Below, piece after piece: positions 61,618-64,000 of a stretch of DNA of 64,000 nucleotides (positions within the stretch are counted from its first letter, which is position 1; each line of letters starts with the position of its first letter). A model generated the notes under the pieces. It worked only from the letters and a program-made list of their open reading frames with translations, did not search any database and had not been told where the DNA came from. Origin of the DNA: Carpediemonas membranifera (taxonomy: Eukaryota; Fornicata); NCBI GenBank assembly GCA_019828565.1, contig JAHDYR010000067.1, positions 248,001 to 312,000 on the forward strand, written 5' to 3'. A program made the position numbers and the translations under genes.

Positions 61618-62341
61618 ATGGCTGTGGACAAAAATCTCGAAGTTCTTTGGTACTGGCCGAACATTGTCGGCTATGCCCGCATTATCACAGCGTTTATCGC
61701 CTTTTTCTTCATGCCTATCAACCCTTGGCTCACTTTTTGGTATGTTGTGCTCGCAGGCCTCTTCTGTCTCTCGAGTAGCTGCTAACATCACTTCTTTATA
61801 TAGGTTCTACATGTTTTCATTCGCCGCCGATGGCCTTGACGGCTACCTCGCCCGCCTCTTCCACCAGTCCACCCGTTTCGGCGCTTGCCTCGACATGATC
61901 ACCGATCGCTTTGCCACTGCCTGCCTCTGCCTTGTTCTTGCCCGCTTCTACCCCGATTGGACCCTTCTTCTCCAGGCCGAGGTTGCCCTCGACCTCTCGA
62001 GCCACTACATCCAGATGTACGCCTCCCTCTCCACGGGCAAGTCCTCCCACAAGTCCATGGATGAGACTAAGTCCCGTCTCATGCGCCTTTATTACGAACA
62101 CCGCTCCGTGCTCGCCACTCTGTGTGCGGGCAACGAGGTCTTCTTCGTCTGCGCCTACATGCTCCACTGGTACCCCACGTCCATGTTCTGGCTCGTGCTG
62201 TTCGTCATCAGCGTGCCCTTCATTGTCCTGAAGCAGCTCATCAACGTCATCCAGCTCTGCTCAGCCAGCATGGCCCTGATCGACCTGGACACGACGCCCC
62301 CAGTCATGGAGGTGCGCAAGGACGCCGCCCTCGTCGAGTGA
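61618..62341 (+). CDS. PIS: CDP-diacylglycerol-inositol 3-phosphatidyltransferase (PI synthase), two exons
   Basis: Makes phosphatidylinositol from CDP-DAG and inositol in the ER. Exons 61618-61739 and 61804-62341 give 219 aa, typical for the family. Splicing joins NPWLTFW to [17 protein letters not shown]. The CDP-alcohol phosphotransferase motif is complete: DG-x-x-DG-x-x-AR, eight residues, G-x3-D-x3-D (ending GACLDMITD). About five hydrophobic segments follow, then [20 protein letters not shown], a PI-synthase feature. The 64-nt intron has a GTATGT donor, a TGCTAAC branch site and a TATATAG acceptor. It links functionally with the TAM41 and GPI-anchor genes in this window. The region just upstream is an HSP70 relic, so its promoter may lie within that relic. 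Confidence 0.95.
61740..61803 (+). other. Intron of PI synthase (64 nt) with perfect branch site
   Basis: GTATGT donor, TGCTAAC at 61780-61786 (17 nt before the acceptor) and TTTATATAG acceptor; phase 2, splitting a Trp codon. It is the longest and most canonical intron in the window. Confidence 0.95.
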
Positions 62342-62587
62342 TCATGCTAAATTACTATTACCGGATGTTTCCAGGGCTGCCTGACCCAAGCCGGCCATCG
62401 CTGGGACGATTGGTCTGGGAAAGTCATGGCCTTCTGAGACAGTTATTGAAAAATAATATCCCGCCAAGCTGGGGCAATTTGGACGCTAATGCCAGCGCTG
62501 GCAGTTTGGGCAGCTCGATCTCGCCTAATTAGGGAAGATTTGGGGACGGCGAAAAAGGGAGAGTCGATCTAGAGTCGAGCGCAAAGA

Positions 62588-63319
62588 ATGGCATCAAGCA
62601 GCGTAGGCTATGCGACGTTCATCGACGCGCTTTGTGGGCTGAGAGGGTATCAAATCCTTGCTAGGATCCCCGACGAATACCTGCGTGATGCCTTCAACTT
62701 GACGGGTTTGTCCACCGAACACCCGTATTTCAACGAATCCCTGAAGATTCTTCTCAGCAGAAGCCACTTTGACGGATCGATGACCTCTGAAGCTGCAGAG
62801 AACGCGAAACTGCTGTACGGCATGATACATGCACGGTACATCACGACCACCCACGGGCTCGGACGAATGCGCGAGAAGTACACGAAGGGAATCTTTGGCA
62901 CATGCATGCGCTGCAGCTGCGCGAAGACCGGCCTGCTTCCCGTTGGCGCCAACGACCAGCCCGGCGTCACTTCGGTGAAGTTCTTTTGCCCCACCTGCCA
63001 AGACGTATACCACCCCACCGTCAAGGCCCACACGACCATCGACGGTGCTTTTTTCGGTACCACTTTCCCTCACCTTTTCATGTTCCAGCACACGGCGCTC
63101 CACTCGGCCGTGAACCCGAGACCATACGTCCCAAAAATCTTCGGGTTTGCCATTTATGATGAGAAGTGGAGCAAGAAGCGCGCAGCCATCGCGAGAAGGA
63201 GGATAAGAGGCGAAGATCCTGCCGAGGATCTGGCGAAGTTGCCGCCCAGACAGGCGGCGATGGTCCCCCGGCTCAGCGGGCAGCGGTTCGTGGTGTTTGA
63301 TGGGGCAATTGATGAATGA
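62588..63319 (+). CDS. CSNK2B: Casein kinase II regulatory subunit beta
   Basis: 243 aa from the ATG at 62588. The regulatory dimer subunit of the CK2 holoenzyme. Landmarks: FNLTGLSTEHPYFNESLKIL, LLYGMIHARYITTTHGLGRM and EKYTKGIFGTC. The zinc-binding Cys pairs are C-x4-C in CMRCSC and C-x2-C in FCPTCQDVYHP. Dimer/substrate-contact segments DGAFFGTTFPHLFMF and YVPKIFGFAIYDEKW follow. The C-terminal tail is longer and more basic/Arg-rich than in animals. The N-terminal autophosphorylation serines are reduced to MASSSVGYATF. Length and order are normal. Confidence 0.96.
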   Translation: MASSSVGYATFIDALCGLRGYQILARIPDEYLRDAFNLTGLSTEHPYFNESLKILLSRSHFDGSMTSEAAENAKLLYGMIHARYITTTHGLGRMREKYTKGIFGTCMRCSCAKTGLLPVGANDQPGVTSVKFFCPTCQDVYHPTVKAHTTIDGAFFGTTFPHLFMFQHTALHSAVNPRPYVPKIFGFAIYDEKWSKKRAAIARRRIRGEDPAEDLAKLPPRQAAMVPRLSGQRFVVFDGAIDE

Positions 63320-63441
63320 GCAAGTAGTGCAGTATATTAGCTGGTAAACGTAGCAAGGGCTAGTGCTGGGGGGATTTACGTGAGTTACGTTGAGTTTGGT
63401 GAGAATTACGTGAAGAAGAAACAAGGGAAGAGCTAGGCAGG

Positions 63442-63968
63442 ATGTCGTCTATTTGCATGCTTGTGATCTTCAATAGAAGTGGAGAGCCTATATTTGAGCG
63501 TTCATATCAATGGTCTCCAACGATGCGCGCCCTACTGCCACAAACTACGCCCTGCCTCAACGACGAGGCCGTTGGGCTTCTCTCAGGCCTTGTATTCTCT
63601 CTGCGGCCATTTGTATCAAAGATATCTCCCAAGAAGTACGCTTTCTTCCCATTCACTCACGCAGCTCCGCCGACAGTGTCAATTGCTTCACCACAGAGGA
63701 GAAAACGTACCACTTGCTCGAGACAGCGACCGGTTTGAAGTTCATCATTGTTACTGGACCCAACGTGACTCCAATGACGAACGAGCTGCAGCAGATCTAC
63801 CAATTGTTCGCGAGCACAGTCGCCCTAAACCCGCTCAACCGCCCCCACCAGGCCAGTGAAGACGCCCCCAGCGAGGGAAAGGCTGACAACAAGAAGCCCA
63901 ATGGACAGATAGTGAGTGCCAGCTTCTGCACGGCCCTGGACTCCTTCTTGACCCGGCTCAGCTCATAG
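63442..63968 (+). CDS. TRAPPC1: TRAPP complex subunit 1 (Bet5/TRAPPC1), two exons with a 29-nt intron
   Basis: A longin-fold subunit of the TRAPP tethering/Rab-GEF complex in ER-Golgi transport. Exon 1 (63442-63635) encodes MSSICMLVIFNRSGEPIFER and LVFSLRPFVSKISP. Exon 2 (63665-63968) encodes FTTEEKTYHLLETATGLKFI, VTGPNVTPMTNELQQIYQLF and ASFCTALDSFLTRLSS. Joining at 63635/63665 gives 165 aa and aligns residue for residue with the Bet5 region between FVSKxSP and the ET-x-TG-x-K motif. A low-complexity insert (about residues 125-145) is extra. The unspliced frames do not produce a full longin fold. A GTGCAG-containing string at 63327 may be its promoter element. Confidence 0.9.
63636..63664 (+). 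other. TRAPPC1 intron (29 nt)
   Basis: GTACGC...TCACTCACGCAG, phase 2. Removing exactly 29 nt restores the family alignment with no gap on either side. It would be among the shortest spliceosomal introns known in any eukaryote. Confidence 0.8.
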
Positions 63969-64000
63969 AGTTGGATGATGGCGTGACATGTGCGAACAGA

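Overview
This is a nuclear contig from a eukaryotic, flagellated protist. The genes are those of a eukaryotic cell: the splicing factor SF3B1, an mRNA cap 2'-O-methyltransferase, pelota, IMP3, casein kinase 2 beta, TRAPP subunit Bet5, an ESCRT-I Vps37-like protein, GPI-anchor and phosphatidylinositol synthesis enzymes, TAM41, and the axonemal dynein-regulatory-complex protein DRC8/EFCAB2. The DNA is GC-rich and gene-dense. Most genes are one uninterrupted frame, and the few introns I can prove are tiny (29, 38, 43 and 64 nt; a 44 nt one is likely). A free-living excavate/metamonad flagellate would fit, but that is inference; nothing here names the species.

Layout. 1-6950: a reverse-transcriptase relic, cap methyltransferase, an unknown small protein, long-chain acyl-CoA synthetase and a weak gag-like relic. 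6969-14437: SF3B1, a Get1/WRB-like membrane protein, an ARM-repeat protein and a TPR protein resembling the Rpl4 chaperone Acl4. 15010-23730: a Ty3/gypsy-type LTR retrotransposon with 57-bp LTRs, split by a second, oppositely oriented one with 82-bp LTRs. Both have 4-bp target duplications, polypurine tracts and C-terminal chromodomains. 23898-41930: housekeeping genes almost all on the minus strand (GPI mannosyltransferase, Vps37-like, GAPDH, threonine synthase, pelota, a P-loop kinase, acetoacetyl-CoA synthetase, DRC8, IMP3, small coiled-coil and membrane proteins, an RCC1-like gene). A plus-strand relic of a Fanzor/TnpB-type RNA-guided nuclease lies among them. 42117-57548: one intron-free 5,143-codon gene for a giant type I membrane protein of about twelve FG-GAP-like propeller units separated by Cys-rich linkers. 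58210-63968: TAM41, a second propeller membrane protein (convergent) with a related proline-rich tail, an HSP70 relic in frame upstream of phosphatidylinositol synthase, CK2 beta and Bet5.

Three threads link the region. (1) A short motif, roughly GYGCAGWTTAKG, lies 8-76 nt upstream of many start codons and also inside both retrotransposon LTRs, so it is probably a core promoter/initiator element the transposons carry. (2) The introns are extremely short, and one GAPDH exon is only the ATG. (3) Several genes carry single-base frame breaks (threonine synthase, RCC1-like gene, inner retrotransposon, Fanzor relic). One base is N, so some breaks may be sequence errors rather than decay.
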